A stretch of 24,420 nt of DNA from Acidobacteriaceae bacterium. GTDB lineage: Bacteria > Acidobacteriota > Terriglobia > Terriglobales > Acidobacteriaceae. A program made the translations under genes and the position numbers. The stretch is from contig WQYS01000006.1 of the NCBI GenBank assembly GCA_009781125.1, positions 1-24,420 of the forward strand, given 5' to 3'. Within the stretch, counting starts at the first letter, position 1. Each line of letters starts with the position of its first letter. The notes beneath the pieces are model-generated. The model had not been told where the DNA came from. It made no database searches and was given only the letters and a program-made list of their open reading frames with translations. Shown piece by piece: positions 8,343 to 20,000 of this stretch.

Positions 8343-10295
8343 TTATCCCTGAAGGTCTGTAGCTAACTCAGACTGGTTTGGTTTGCTCTGAGACATCTCA
8401 TCCCGGTCGAGGGTCGATACGCAGTTGCGTCCGCTGAGTTTTGCGTCGATCATCGCCATCTGACATCTTTGAATCAGTTTATTCGAGCTATTTATCGCCC
8501 ATCTGGATTGCTGATCTGAAGTAGTGTAGCCCACGCTGACCGTAACTACGGGGCTATCGGAACCCCGTCTCTCCAGGTTGAGGCGGGCGACGGAAGCGCG
8601 TATCTGCTCCGCCACCAGAGCCGCTTGCTTGCTGTTGGCATCCGGCAGGACCACGGCTATCGCGTCAACCGCTAAACGGGCCACAAAACTGCGATCTACA
8701 ATTTTGCACACCGAATCGGCTATGGCGCTCAGGCATCTGTCTCCGCGAGCGGCCCCGTAGCGTTCGTTGTACTCCTTGAAATGATCTACGTTCAACAGAA
8801 TGAGAGAGAGTTCTGACTTACTATCTACGGCTTTCTTCCAATGTTCGTCCAGAAGAGCAGCAAACGAACGGAAATTGGGAAGTCCGGTAACTTCGTCAAT
8901 ATAAGCCAACCGTTCCAATTCCTGCTCGCGCTCCTTGCGTTGAGTAATATCACGCATTGTCAGCAGCACTTTCGCGTCTTCATTTCTGCTTTCGTCGTCC
9001 AAGATACGCGCATGGATCTCCATAAACACGTAAGTTCCGTCCTTCTTCCTCATGCGGATGCAGACGAAAAGAGTGGTAGCTCCGTCGTTTACTCGTTCCC
9101 GGAAGAAGTCCTCGGCAAACGGAAGGTCTTCATCCATGATGAACTCTGCTCCATTTCTTCCGTTCATCTCCTGCGGATCCCAGCCCAGCACCTGTCTGCT
9201 GGAAGGCGACGTGTAATAAATAGTCCAGTCAAGTCCAATCAGACAGATGACATCGGCGTTCGCTTCAGAAAGTAGCTGGAAATCAATCTCGGAAGTATCT
9301 GCCGCATTTTGCTCGACAGTATTGGTTTCGGCGTAGCTTTCGTCTGTTGCCGGCTTCCCATCCGATAGAAGTAATTCGCCCGGCTGGCTTGACTTAAGAA
9401 AGCTGCGATGCAAAGTGGGTGTTTTTCTGAAATATCGAGTGAAGTTGCGCGTGAAATGACTTTGGTCGGAGAATCCAGTCTGGCTCGCGATTTCACCTAT
9501 AGTTTGATCTGTATCTTTAAGAAGAACTGCGGCTGTCTCTAATCGTCTTTGAATAATCCACTGGTTAGGACTGGTTCCTGTTGTAGCGCGGAACTTACGG
9601 CGGAATTGGCGTTCTCCCAGACCTATCAACCTGGCAAGCATCTCGACCGAGAGGTTATCCGCTAAATTTTCCTGCACGTATTGAGTAATCTCATTGAAAT
9701 TCTGGTAAGAGAGGCTGATGTCATCGGGCGCTGCATTTCCCCTCGTCAATTGAGACATCAAATGCATAAAGAACGCGCGAAGAAGAGCTTCGAGATAAAG
9801 TGGATTCTGTGAGGAGTTTCGTAGTTTGCCGATGACCAGATGACCAAGAGTCACGGCCTGGATCTCTTGAATCACATAGCATTGATCGAGGTCGATTTCC
9901 GGCAGGTGTTGATCGCGCGCCAGAGACTCCAGCTTTGAACCTTTCGCCACCAGAACCAGCATCTTCGCAGATCCCAGCCAGCGGCACCTCACGAATAAGT
10001 GGGACGGCACGAAGCAGATTGTTCCAGACCTCATGTGAATCACAAAACGCTGCCGTAAAGTCGACACCACGAATCGGAGTTCTGGTATCCCGGTATAGAG
10101 AAAAACAAGATATTTCGAGGCGTCCCGGATGAATGTGGGAACGTCGCTTTCATTCATAACCTCGAATGCAGCGTCCAGCACGGAATCATGGCGTGCCTCC
10201 TCCTCGTTACCAAGCAGTTGTCTTCTCACTACAAACACCGGCGCCTTGAAATGTAGAGATTCATTTTGCAAGACGATTGGTATTTGTACACGCAT
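8343..10295 (-). CDS. AraC-family HTH regulator fused to a PAS domain and a degenerate GGDEF domain
   Basis: A 650-residue soluble regulator with an unusual order. Residues 1-195 are an uncharacterised N-terminal sensing region. Residues 200-300 form the two helix-turn-helix motifs of AraC/XylS proteins (LSVEMLARLIGLGERQFRRK, then IGEIASQTGFSDQSHFTRNF, RYFRKTP). Residues 335-453 are a PAS/PAC domain (ANADVICLIGLDWTIYYTSP, WDPQEMNGRN, MRKKDGTYVFMEIHARILDD, MRDITQRKERE). Residues 460-630 are a GGDEF domain (AYIDEVTGLPNFRSF, NVDHFKEYNERYGAARGD, VSVGYTT). The signature that should read RYGGDEF is RLAVDAI (540-546), the first metal Asp is Asn502, and the usual RxxD inhibitory site is absent. Diguanylate cyclase activity is thus unlikely; the domain may sense or dimerise. 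No membrane segment is evident. The ATG at 10295 has only a weak ribosome binding site. It is divergent from the giant secreted protein gene, 754 bases away. Confidence 0.88.
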   Translation of the reverse strand: MRVQIPIVLQNESLHFKAPVFVVRRQLLGNEEEARHDSVLDAAFEVMNESDVPTFIRDASKYLVFLYTGIPELRFVVSTLRQRFVIHMRSGTICFVPSHLFVRCRWLGSAKMLVLVAKGSKLESLARDQHLPEIDLDQCYVIQEIQAVTLGHLVIGKLRNSSQNPLYLEALLRAFFMHLMSQLTRGNAAPDDISLSYQNFNEITQYVQENLADNLSVEMLARLIGLGERQFRRKFRATTGTSPNQWIIQRRLETAAVLLKDTDQTIGEIASQTGFSDQSHFTRNFTRYFRKTPTLHRSFLKSSQPGELLLSDGKPATDESYAETNTVEQNAADTSEIDFQLLSEANADVICLIGLDWTIYYTSPSSRQVLGWDPQEMNGRNGAEFIMDEDLPFAEDFFRERVNDGATTLFVCIRMRKKDGTYVFMEIHARILDDESRNEDAKVLLTMRDITQRKEREQELERLAYIDEVTGLPNFRSFAALLDEHWKKAVDSKSELSLILLNVDHFKEYNERYGAARGDRCLSAIADSVCKIVDRSFVARLAVDAIAVVLPDANSKQAALVAEQIRASVARLNLERRGSDSPVVTVSVGYTTSDQQSRWAINSSNKLIQRCQMAMIDAKLSGRNCVSTLDRDEMSQSKPNQSELATDLQG

Positions 10296-10502
10296 TCGCG
10301 CCGATTAATCCAAAAGATAAATTTTAAAGATAGGAATATCCAAGCTGTTGGACGTGCTTTGCATAAATAGGTACGGTCTCAAACAGTATTTTGAGAGGCG
10401 GGTAAACTGTTGAATCTCTGTCGTGAAAGCGACAGACTGCCCCGGGACATGGTTTCTAAAATGTTCACCCGATTGTAGTTATCGGTGCCGTTGCGTATTC
10501 GC

Positions 10503-10555
10503 AATTTTGTTCTATGCCCATTGTTCGGCTGCCCGGCTATAAGCTGAACAAAATT
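10503..10555. promoter_or_regulatory. Competing inverted repeats, possible operator or leader structure
   Basis: One right arm (10542-10555) can pair with either of two left arms: AATTTTGTTC (10503-10512) is a perfect 10-base partner of 10546-10555, while 10521-10530 pairs with 10542-10551 with one G-T mismatch. The arrangement could be an operator or mutually exclusive RNA hairpins. No function is demonstrated. Confidence 0.3.
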
Positions 10556-10874
10556 AGCGGGTTGACAGAGCAATCCAGTCTGTTGGGGAGTCGGCGTTGT
10601 GAAGTGCGCGTATTACGCAGAAGATTTGGTCGAAGCCGGAGCACTCTGAAGCGGCAACCGAGATCACTGTTTGATCCGATCACACGCTTGCGCTCTGATC
10701 CACAGGATGCGAATAACTCCGACGCTGAGAGCGAGGGTTCGTATTTTTCAGTATCAGACCGCGTAACGGAAAAGTAAATTATATGACCGTTTTATGCTAT
10801 CTACTGAAAAATTGACGATTATATCCATGACGCAAATTGGTGCATTTTAGCAACATAGTTACTGTGTTATTGGA

Positions 10875-10896
10875 TTTTTCTGCATGCATGAAAAAA
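10875..10896. promoter_or_regulatory. TGCATGCA palindrome flanked by T and A tracts
   Basis: The perfect 8-base palindrome TGCATGCA (10881-10888) is flanked by TTTTTC on the left and TGAAAAAA on the right, a symmetric layout like a protein binding site. It lies about 160 bases upstream of the giant gene. An 8-base palindrome can occur by chance, so this is a weak candidate operator. Confidence 0.22.
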
Positions 10897-11038
10897 GTAG
10901 ATCGGTGTTTGTATCGCGTTGCAGTGATTAGTTTGTTCTCTTTTTGGCAGACTTGCGGTTTTCTGTTGTGTTTGTTGTTTTGTCCGAGTCGATAGGCGAT
11001 GGTGATGACCAAATTCACCTGAGCGGCGGATGGCTAGT

Positions 11039-11045
11039 AAGGAGA
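11039..11045 (+). promoter_or_regulatory. Shine-Dalgarno sequence of the giant secreted protein gene
   Basis: AAGGAGA lies four bases before ATG 11050. It decides this start over the in-frame ATG at 11116, which has no comparable site and would remove the charged n-region of the signal peptide. Confidence 0.8.
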
Positions 11046-11049
11046 CAAA

Positions 11050-14000
11050 ATGCCGTTATCGAACATTTGTAAACGTTCCTGCAATTTAAAGGATTTAAGG
11101 CCCCTCTCCCAGTATATGGTGAGTGCTTTTCTGTTTGTTCTGTTTGGGGCTGCATCGGCTGGACCATCTGCGGCTCAGACTCAGCCGTCGGTTACCGGCA
11201 CGGTTGCCGTGGGCGCGGGCCAGGCCAGTGGTGCTTGCAACCTTGTCACCAACAAATGTTACTTCCCCAGTTACGGCAAAGCCTCGGTGACGGTCGTTGA
11301 TGGCAGCACAGGCCAGGGGTCCACGGTGAGTGGCTCTTTCGCGACAGTGCCAAACGGGGTTGCGATTGATCTTGCGTTGAACAAGATATATGTTGCCAGC
11401 TCGACCGATGGGACGCTTTATGTAATCGACGGCACGAACGACTCGCTTAATACGACCCTGACGCTGGCGTCGACGAGCGGTCTGGGCCTTCCCGCCGTCG
11501 ATCCTGTTACTCACTACGTCTATGTCCCCGACAAAGGCAACGGCGGGCTGCTTGCGGTTGACGGCAGCACCATCACAAGTTCCGGCAGCGGTCCTATTAC
11601 TTCTATGTCTGTAAGTGCTGGTCCGGGTTCTTTCGGCGCCGCGGTCAATCCTGTCACCCACAAGGTGTACATGAGCAATCCGGCAGGCGGCATTGTCTCT
11701 GTGTTCGATGGTTATGGAGCGCAGAGTCCGGGCAGTGCGGTGAGTCATGATGTAGACATCACGCTTTTGTCGCCCAACGTAGCAAACCCGCCCTTCTACA
11801 TGGGCATCAATCCTGTCACCGACACCACGTATGTCACTGCAGGATCCTTCCTGGTCGCGATTAACGGTTCTGAATACACGATTCAAGTCTCCGACAACCT
11901 TGGTCCGTCGATTGCGGGTATCGCGGTAGACCCTGTTACGAACAATATATTTGTTGGCGGCGCTCGTCTCTATGTGTTTTATGGCTCCCCGAGCAACGCT
12001 GACACCGTATCCACTGTGGCGGCATTTTTCCCGGCGGTGAATCCGGCAACCGGGCAGGTGTACGCAGTTGGCTATACCGGGTCTAACAACGTCTATGTGT
12101 ACGACGAGGTCACCGCTCAGCTCACGACCCTGTCGCCGGGGCAGGCGACGCCTGTCGGTGTTGCGGTGAACCCTGTCACCAATACTGCTTTCATTGCGAA
12201 TCAGGGCTCCAACAACGTGACCATGGTTGGCGGCAACCAGAACATGCCAGTCCCAGGCACGCCGGTGACAGGCACGAACTCTGTGGTGCTGGAGCCGTAC
12301 AATCCCCAGACCTCGATGGATAACGGCTACGTCTACGCGCAGAGCGGCGGCACGTCGGGCATCGCTGGGGCGTATCTTTACGCGATCGGCCTGCCTGCGG
12401 CTCCGGGCGCTTCGATTGGTTCGCTGACTTCGATTCAGCTTGGAGCGCCGTATTCGACGGCAGGGAATGTCTGCCGTCCGATCAGCACGCGCATTAACCC
12501 GTCGATTCATCGGGCCTACTTCCGCATCTCTTGCAGCAGCGGGTCGGCAGCCGATGCGGTTGGCTATGTTGACACTACGACCAACCAATGGGGCGCGGCG
12601 GTCTATGTTGCTCCGGTGATTGCGTCGAAACAGATGAAGGTTTGCGGCCTGGAGATCAATCCGGCCAGGGACACCATCTTCGCGCTGCTTAAGGACGTTT
12701 GTACGGCAGGTTCGGCGACGGCAGCCTATATGGTGACGATCCAGGGCGGCACGTGGACTGCGGGCGCGCCGGTTTCGCTGGGCACCAACGCCACCAACGC
12801 CTTTGGCGTGGACCAGGCGTCCAACAAGGTCTTTGTCGGAGAGTATGTATCCAGTCCCCAGTCCAGCAGCGTGGAGGTACTCGACGGAGCTACGGGCCAG
12901 ATCGTGCAGACCGTCACCTTAGGTCAGCCGGGAGCCTTCAACAACAGCACGGCAGCCAGCGGCGCTACGCTGCCCAGGGTGCAGGTCAACCCTTACAGCC
13001 ATAACGCCTATGTGAGCTTCGCGAACACCACGAACTCGAACCGGATCCAGATCATCACGAACGATCCCGTAAATGGATATACGTCTCTGGTCAATCCGGT
13101 CTTGATGCAGGCAACGGCGAATACGAGTCCTGCGTCGTTCTTTATCTTCGACCCCAACGGCATGGTCTACGCCGAGCAGGCGGCAAACAATACGGTAATC
13201 CCGTTCAGTGAAAAAACCGCTCTCAGCACCAGCGCCGTCATCACTCCGAGTCCGGCGTGGCCGGCCATGAACAACGGAGGGTCCGGTTGTAGCGACCCGA
13301 TCTCACATAAGGTTTATATTCCGCTGAGCGGCGGCACCACCGTTCGCATTATCGATGCGGTGACGAACACTGTGCTTGGTACCTCGCTTACGGTTGGCAG
13401 CGCGGGGAAGAACTGCAACCTGACTCCGGACGGAAACTATCTCGTTGTCGGCTCCGCTGGAAGCAGCAGCGTTTATTTCTTCGACCTGCGGAGAAACCAG
13501 CCTGTGCCGCTGACGGTGGATTCTATTGAAGGGATCAGCGATTCGTGGACCCAGGCGACGAGTTCTGTTTCCGGAGAGGCGTATGGCAACTACTTTGTAA
13601 CTCAGAACCAGACGCCGAGCTTCACGGTTACGGCATCCAGCCACTATTCGACGTCGCCTGCTCTGAGCGGCGCTTCCGGCGTGAATGATCCGAAGCCGAC
13701 GAAGATATACTTCACCGCAGATGGCTTGACGCCGATGCAGTCGGCCACGCCCGACGAGTCGGTGGGCACGCCGTCTAACGAGGCCAGCTTTACCGCCACG
13801 CTGCCGAGGATGCACACGGGCATTCACTATCTGGATGTCTATGCAGCCTATGGAGACGAGTCCAAGGTGCATGAGAATAGCTCGTCTCCGCAGTTGAGCT
13901 TGATCGCTGCCTATCAGTTCATGATTCAATCGACGCCGACCAAGACGGTTCTCGCGCCGAGCGAAAACCCGTCTATCGTAGGCGACAGCGTTACCCTTAC

Positions 14001-17000
14001 GGCAATCGTAACACCGGCCCTGGAGCCGCAGCCGAACGGCTTCGACATCACCGGCCAGGTGAGCTTTTACGAAGGGACGACCCTGCTTGGTTCAGCGCAG
14101 GTAGTCAAGCAGGCCGACGATACTTACACGGCACAGATCACGATTCCGACGGCGATGACTACGGCAGGTTTGTCCGGACAGGTCGGACTTGCCGGACTTG
14201 GAATCCATAACCTTTCGGCAACGTACTATGGCGATGCATCCTACAGTGAATCGACCGGCTCGCTGGCCGAAAGCGTTCAGGCGCAGACGGCGACGGCTCT
14301 GACGTCGGTTCCATCTTCGTCGCAGGTTGCAGGCAACAACGTGACCTTTACGGCCGTTGTGGAGCCGGTACAGACGGGTGGACCTGCACTATCCGGGACG
14401 GTAAATTTTTACAACGGCAGCACGCTGCTGGGTTCAGGCGCTTTGTCGCTCGTGGGCGGCGTCTACCAGGCGACTTACTCTACCAGTTCGCTTGCAGTTG
14501 GAGACCATCCCGCTATTACGGCGACCTACCTCGGCGACGGAACTTATTACGAAACGTCGACGAGCAACAACCTGGGCCTGACTATATTCGATTCGAATGT
14601 GACAGTAACAGTCCAGTCCACTCCGAATCCTTCGGCGGCCAGCCAGTCAGTTACCTATACGGCCACGGTGTCTTCGACCGAGGCTACGGGAACCATGGTG
14701 TTTACCGCAGTCCCGGCGGGTGGAGGAGCTGCGATTGCTCTCGGGTCGGACGCGGTTACCAGCGGCGTAGCGCAAATCTCCTCTTCCGCGCTGACAGTGC
14801 TGGGCGCGTACACCGTTACGGCGGCTTACACCAGCGATAACGGTTATCTACCTAATTCGGGAACGATGACGCAGATTGTTACCGATGCCCTTTGTGGCGC
14901 GAATGGCTTCGGTGAGGTGGCAGTAGGCCAGAAGCTGGTCTGCGCCGTGAGGGTTCAGCTTTCCGACGGCGGTCTGGGGACGAGTCTCAGCGTGGTTACG
15001 ATGGGAGCGCCAAGCCTGGACTTCAATGCCACCACGCCTGCGGATTCGGCGGCCCCAGGCTACTTTGTACTGCCTGCTTCGCTTGCATGCAGTCCGGCGA
15101 CGGAGTACCCGGCAGGCGCGACCTGCTGGCAGATGGTGACATTCGCGCCGAAGTCCCCTGGTCTGCGTACTGGCGCGGTGGTGCTGCTGGACAGGGTTCA
15201 GCCTGACGATGGCAGTGGCAGCGGCGGCGGCAGCACTCCCGATAACTGCGACGACTCCTGGGATCCGGACTGCATGAGCTCCGACCGGCCCGGAGGCGCG
15301 GGCGGGGATAGTACCTTCTCGCCTGGACCCTATGCTACGGCCTACATCTGGGGAACGGGCGTGGCCCCGCAGATCATCTTCCTGCCTGGAAAAGTTAGTA
15401 CTGTCTTCTCTGTTTCGCAGCCAAATGGAATAGCTGTCGATGCTCAGGGCAACATCTTCGCCACTGACGCAGGTGCCAGCATTGTTTACGAATACCGAGT
15501 CTCTGACGGGGCAAGGCTTAATCTTGCAGACAACACTAATTCTCCAGCTTATATCTATAACCCTGAACAGATTTCAATTGATGGCGCAGGCAACCTGTAT
15601 CTGGTAGACCGAGTCAGGCTGCATCTGGTCAAGATGACCCGGCTATCTGATGGGAGCTATACGCTACCGGTCGAAATTCCGACCAGCACCCTGAGTTCAC
15701 CTATGGGCACTGCCGTAGATACGGCGGGCAACGTCTATGTTGCCGATAGCGGAAATGGCCGGATTCTGAAAGAGACCTTACAGCCTGATGGCAGCTATGT
15801 TGAAACCGTTATTGCAGATTCCAGCACCGGATGGCTCAATCCAATGGGTGTTGCCGTAGATACATTTGGAAATCTGTATGTTTCGAGCACCAATATGGGC
15901 ACTTGCTGGAGCGGTCCTGCTCCTGGCAATATCTATAAGTTAACGCTGTCGGGAGGAGTTTATAGTTCTCCCACCGTAATCCCAACCAGCCCATTAACCT
16001 GCCCATTCGGTGTGACCGTGGATGCTGTTGGAAATCTCTTTATTGCCGATACCCGGTATCCTTCTACTACAGGTCAGGGCTCGAACCTTGGCCGTATTGT
16101 AAAGCTGGCTCTCGAGCCAGGTAATAGTTATACAGAGAGCACCATTCTGGACGATGGATTTGCTCCCTATAACGTTGCGGTTGATGGACAGGGCAACATT
16201 TATCCTGCCGACGCGGCAGGAGGGGGAGCTGCGAAACTGGATTTGGCGACTCCGAAGGCCGTGGACTTCCCAGTTACGTGGGTAGGTCAGACAAGCGCTC
16301 CCGAGTCAGAGACCATACAGAACGTCGGCAACGCGCCTCTGACGATCAACGGCGTGCATCCGGATGGCAATAATCCTGCCATATCGCCCGTAGACTTCCA
16401 GTGGGCGACGGTCAGCACCTCGACGCCTCCGGTGTGCGTAAGCGGAGACCTCGCAGTCAATGTCCAGTGCAACCTGTGGTTCGACTTTACGCCGGTGGTC
16501 CCCGGACCAATCTCCGGTACTGCCGATCTGAGCGACAACAATTTGAATCAGACCTCTCCGCTGGCGGTGCAGCACATTCCGCTGAACGGTTCCGCGGCGC
16601 TGATCAAACTTCTATCCGTGACGCCGAACGAGGTGGTGCAGGGCGTTGGAACGCCGGTGACGTTTGTTGCGGAGCTGGACTACGCTCCATCGACGACCGG
16701 CGCGGTATACATCAACCTGACTAACTCGTCGTTGCCCGCGGTTCCTCCCATGGAGGCGCTCTGCGAGCCAACCGCGGTGCCCAATGTGGCGAACTGCACG
16801 GTGGCTAACTGGAACTCCGGAGGCTTGGTGGCGGGCGTGTACAACGTCACGGCTTCGACCGGAGGCGTGGTCAGCACGACTCTGCCGCTGACGTTGACGG
16901 TGGACCCGCTCTCTGCGACCACGACGGTGATAACTTCATCGCGGAATCCGTCGCTGGCGACTGATACAACTGCCCCAACGTTCACGGCACATGTGACGAC

Positions 17001-20000
17001 GCCGGGCAGCTATCCGCTGACGGGCACGGTGTCGTTCAGCATAACGGCTCCGGGCAGCGGTACTCCTACAGTGATGTGTACGAACGTTGTGCTGGCCTCC
17101 GATGGCACGGCGAACTGTACGCCATCCTCTCTGCTTACGACCGTTGGCATCTACACGGTTACGGCGACCTACAACGGCAATGGCAGCGATCCGCTTAATC
17201 TGTCATCGACGGCGGATTATCTGCAGGTCGTCAATGATGCTCTTTGCGGTACGAACAACTTCGGTCATGTTTCAGTAGGCCAGAAGCTGGTTTGCGCTGT
17301 GAAGGTGTCGCTTCCTGGCGGCGGTCAGGTGGCGAGTATCGACGTGCTCACGACGGGCGCGACGAGCCTGGAGTTCAATCCCACCGATCCATCGGCGGAT
17401 TCGACGGCTCAGGGCTACTTTGTAATGCCGGCCTCGCTTGCATGTAATACCACAACGAATTATCCAGATGGCGCGATTTGCTTCGAGCAGGTGACCTTCG
17501 CGCCGAAGTATCCGGGTATGCGCCTGGGCGCGGTGGTACTGAGTTTCGCGGATACGACCGGGACTGGGACTGGAACCGGCGGCAGCACTCCTGATGACTG
17601 CGAAGACTCGTGGGATCCGGACTGCATGAGCTCCGACAGGCCCGGAGGTGGGGGCGAGGACAGTGTGCGCGCTCCTTTCGAACCCATCTATATCTGGGGT
17701 ACGGGTGTGGCTCCGCTGGCGGTATTCAACAGTCCGCTCAACCAGCCCATAGCACTGAGCAGCGGATTTGTAAGCCCCATCGCCACGGCGATCGACAGCA
17801 GCGGAAACGTCTACGTGGCAGATGCTGGCCTTGGTGTCGGCGGTGTTTCGGGAGTGTATGAGATACAGGGCAGTTGTATCAGCACTGCGCCGGATCCATC
17901 GACCTGCCCAAAGACCACGCTGGGCGCGGGCATCTCTTCTCCTCAAGCGATAGCAGTCGATGGAGCCGGAAACGTCTGGGTCCAGGGAAATACTGCCTTG
18001 TACAAGATGACACCTAATTGTGCCGACGCAAGCTGCGTAACGACAGTAGGTGCCTTCGGTGGCATGGGCGTAGCTGTGGATGGCAGCGGCAACGTATATG
18101 TTTCCTCTGGCAACACGCTGCAAATGATTCCAGCGGGTAGCACAAGCGCGTTTCCGCTGACGGGTTCACTCCCTTACTCCCCCACACAGGGGATAAGTGG
18201 CGTAGCAGTGGACGGCAATGGAAATGTGTATCTCGGCGCAACCAACGGCAATACTTTAGCGGTGGAAGTTCTGGGAAGTTGTATCGCGAACGTTACCAGC
18301 ACGAGCGGCCCGGTCGACCCAAGCTGCGTAAAGACAGTGGGCAACGGATTCACAGAGCCTACGGGCGTAGCGGTGGACGCAGCCGGGAATCTCTATGTTC
18401 TGGATTACAACTACACAGCTTTTCCCAGCACAACCGGCACGGTGAAGGAGATTCTGGCCAGTTGCATCAGCACGGCGGCAGACCCCTCCACCTGCTCGAG
18501 CATCATGCTGTACAGCGGCGTCAGCCACTTTGGCATGGGCATATCGCTGGATGGCATCGGGAATATCTATGGAGCTGGTTTCCTGGGCGGCACCGGGGTG
18601 GTGTTGATAGACCGCTCGGTGACTCCGGGATTGTCCTTCGCTACATCGCCAATGTGGGTGCCAAGCACAGACAGTCCGCAGACGGCGATAGCGCAAAACA
18701 TCGGCAACGATACGCTGCTCCTCGTGAGCGAGCCGGTGGCCTCGCAGATAACTGCTCCCACGACGCCGTCGAGTTTCCTGCTGGATGGGTCGTATGCGTG
18801 CGGGACGTCGGTGGCGATGGGCGCGCTCTGCTATCTTCCCGTGGACTTCAAGCCCAATGCGGCAGAGATAATTCAGGGCGTCCTAACGTTGACGGACAAC
18901 AGCCTGAATATAGCTAACTCTCAACAGATAGTTCCATTGAATGGCGAAGGCATCGATGTCACGCCTGTGATTACAGTGACTGAGGTAAATCCTGCGTCGG
19001 TGATACAGGGGCGCGGAGATATGGTGGAGCTGACCGCGACGGTAGACTTTGTCCTGCCAACAGCTCCGACCGGCGAGGTGAACTTCATCATCGACGGCCA
19101 GAAGATTCTGGCGTCCTGCATGCCGACGGCAGGCTCTTCTACGCAGTTGACCTGCCATACGGCGGCGACCTACATTCCTTCAGGTGCTCTTCCGGCGGGT
19201 ATTTATCCTGTTACGGCGACAATAGACGCGGACAGCGTCTATAACAGCGCTTCCACCACCGGCACGGCGCCGACGCTGACGGTGAAAGCTCCGATCCCGC
19301 CGCCGCGGTTGAGCACGAACGCCGGAGTGGGTGTCAATCCCGCGACCGACTTCGTCTATACCACCAATAGCGTCAACGATAAGGTCACGGTCCTGAATGC
19401 GCGCACGGCGACGGTCAGTACGCTTGACGTGGGCAGCCAGCCTTATACGGCGGCGGTCGATCCAGCCCTCAATAAGATATTCGTAACTAATACCGGCAGC
19501 GACTCGGTTTCAGTCATCAACGGCGCGACCAATACGGTGATGGCTACGATACCTCTGGCTTCGGGTGCTGCTCCGAAACAGATGGCCGTGGATGCAGCGG
19601 CAGGTTATGTCTATGTCGTCAACAGCGGCACGGATTCCATCTCAGTCATCAATGCTGCTGACAACAGTTTGGCAGTAGCATCGCAACCGGTGCAGATGGG
19701 GCCGGATGCGGTGGCCGTCGATCCCAACACGCATATGGTCTTTGTGGCCAATGCCTCGTATGACACGGTCTCTGTCTTCCGGGGATTCACCGGAGTGTCA
19801 GGCAGCACGCTGAGCGCAGCCGGCACGGTGAACGTAGGCGGAAGCCCGGTGTCTGTTGCTGTCAATCCAGTGACGGGCATGGCTTATGTGGCGAACTACG
19901 CGGGTAACTCGGTCTCGGTCATCAGCGAAGCGTCACCGAACACTGTAGCGGCAACGATTCCCCTGGGCGCGGGAGCCAATCCCGTATCGGTGGTGGTAGA

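Larger units (their letters stand above)
10296..11049. other. Non-coding region, 754 bp, relatively AT-rich, between divergent regulator and giant secreted protein gene
   Basis: No convincing gene was found here. Two short open frames (87 codons at 10514-10777 plus, 73 codons at 11018-10797 minus) lack a recognisable ribosome binding site and family resemblance. The stretch is visibly richer in A and T than its neighbours, especially 10780-11000, which is T-rich on the plus strand. It must hold the promoters of both flanking genes, but I could not fix any -35/-10 pair with confidence. Inverted repeats are listed separately. Confidence 0.6.

Noticed and set aside
10514..10777. 87-codon open frame upstream of the giant gene
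   Set aside because: Basic, low-complexity translation with no ribosome binding site and no known family; its start overlaps the inverted repeats, so regulation is more likely than coding.
10778..11049. Cyclic-di-GMP riboswitch (GEMM) before the giant gene
   Set aside because: Considered because of the GGDEF neighbour, but I do not see the conserved GEMM core or its paired tetraloop/receptor layout.
11116..11118. Alternative ATG start for the giant protein, just before the hydrophobic core
   Set aside because: The ATG at 11050 has a strong AAGGAGA and gives a proper basic n-region to the signal peptide.
11095..12588. Minus-strand open frame (497 codons) opposite the giant gene
   Set aside because: Arg-rich, repetitive translation that mirrors the Val/Thr/Gly-rich propeller on the other strand; no ribosome binding site or family resemblance. 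The same applies to the other minus-strand frames across 13300-24280.
14884..17715. Possible assembly duplication explaining the two B blocks
   Set aside because: The Cys modules are similar but the NHL propellers between them differ throughout, so these are old diverged copies rather than an assembly artefact.
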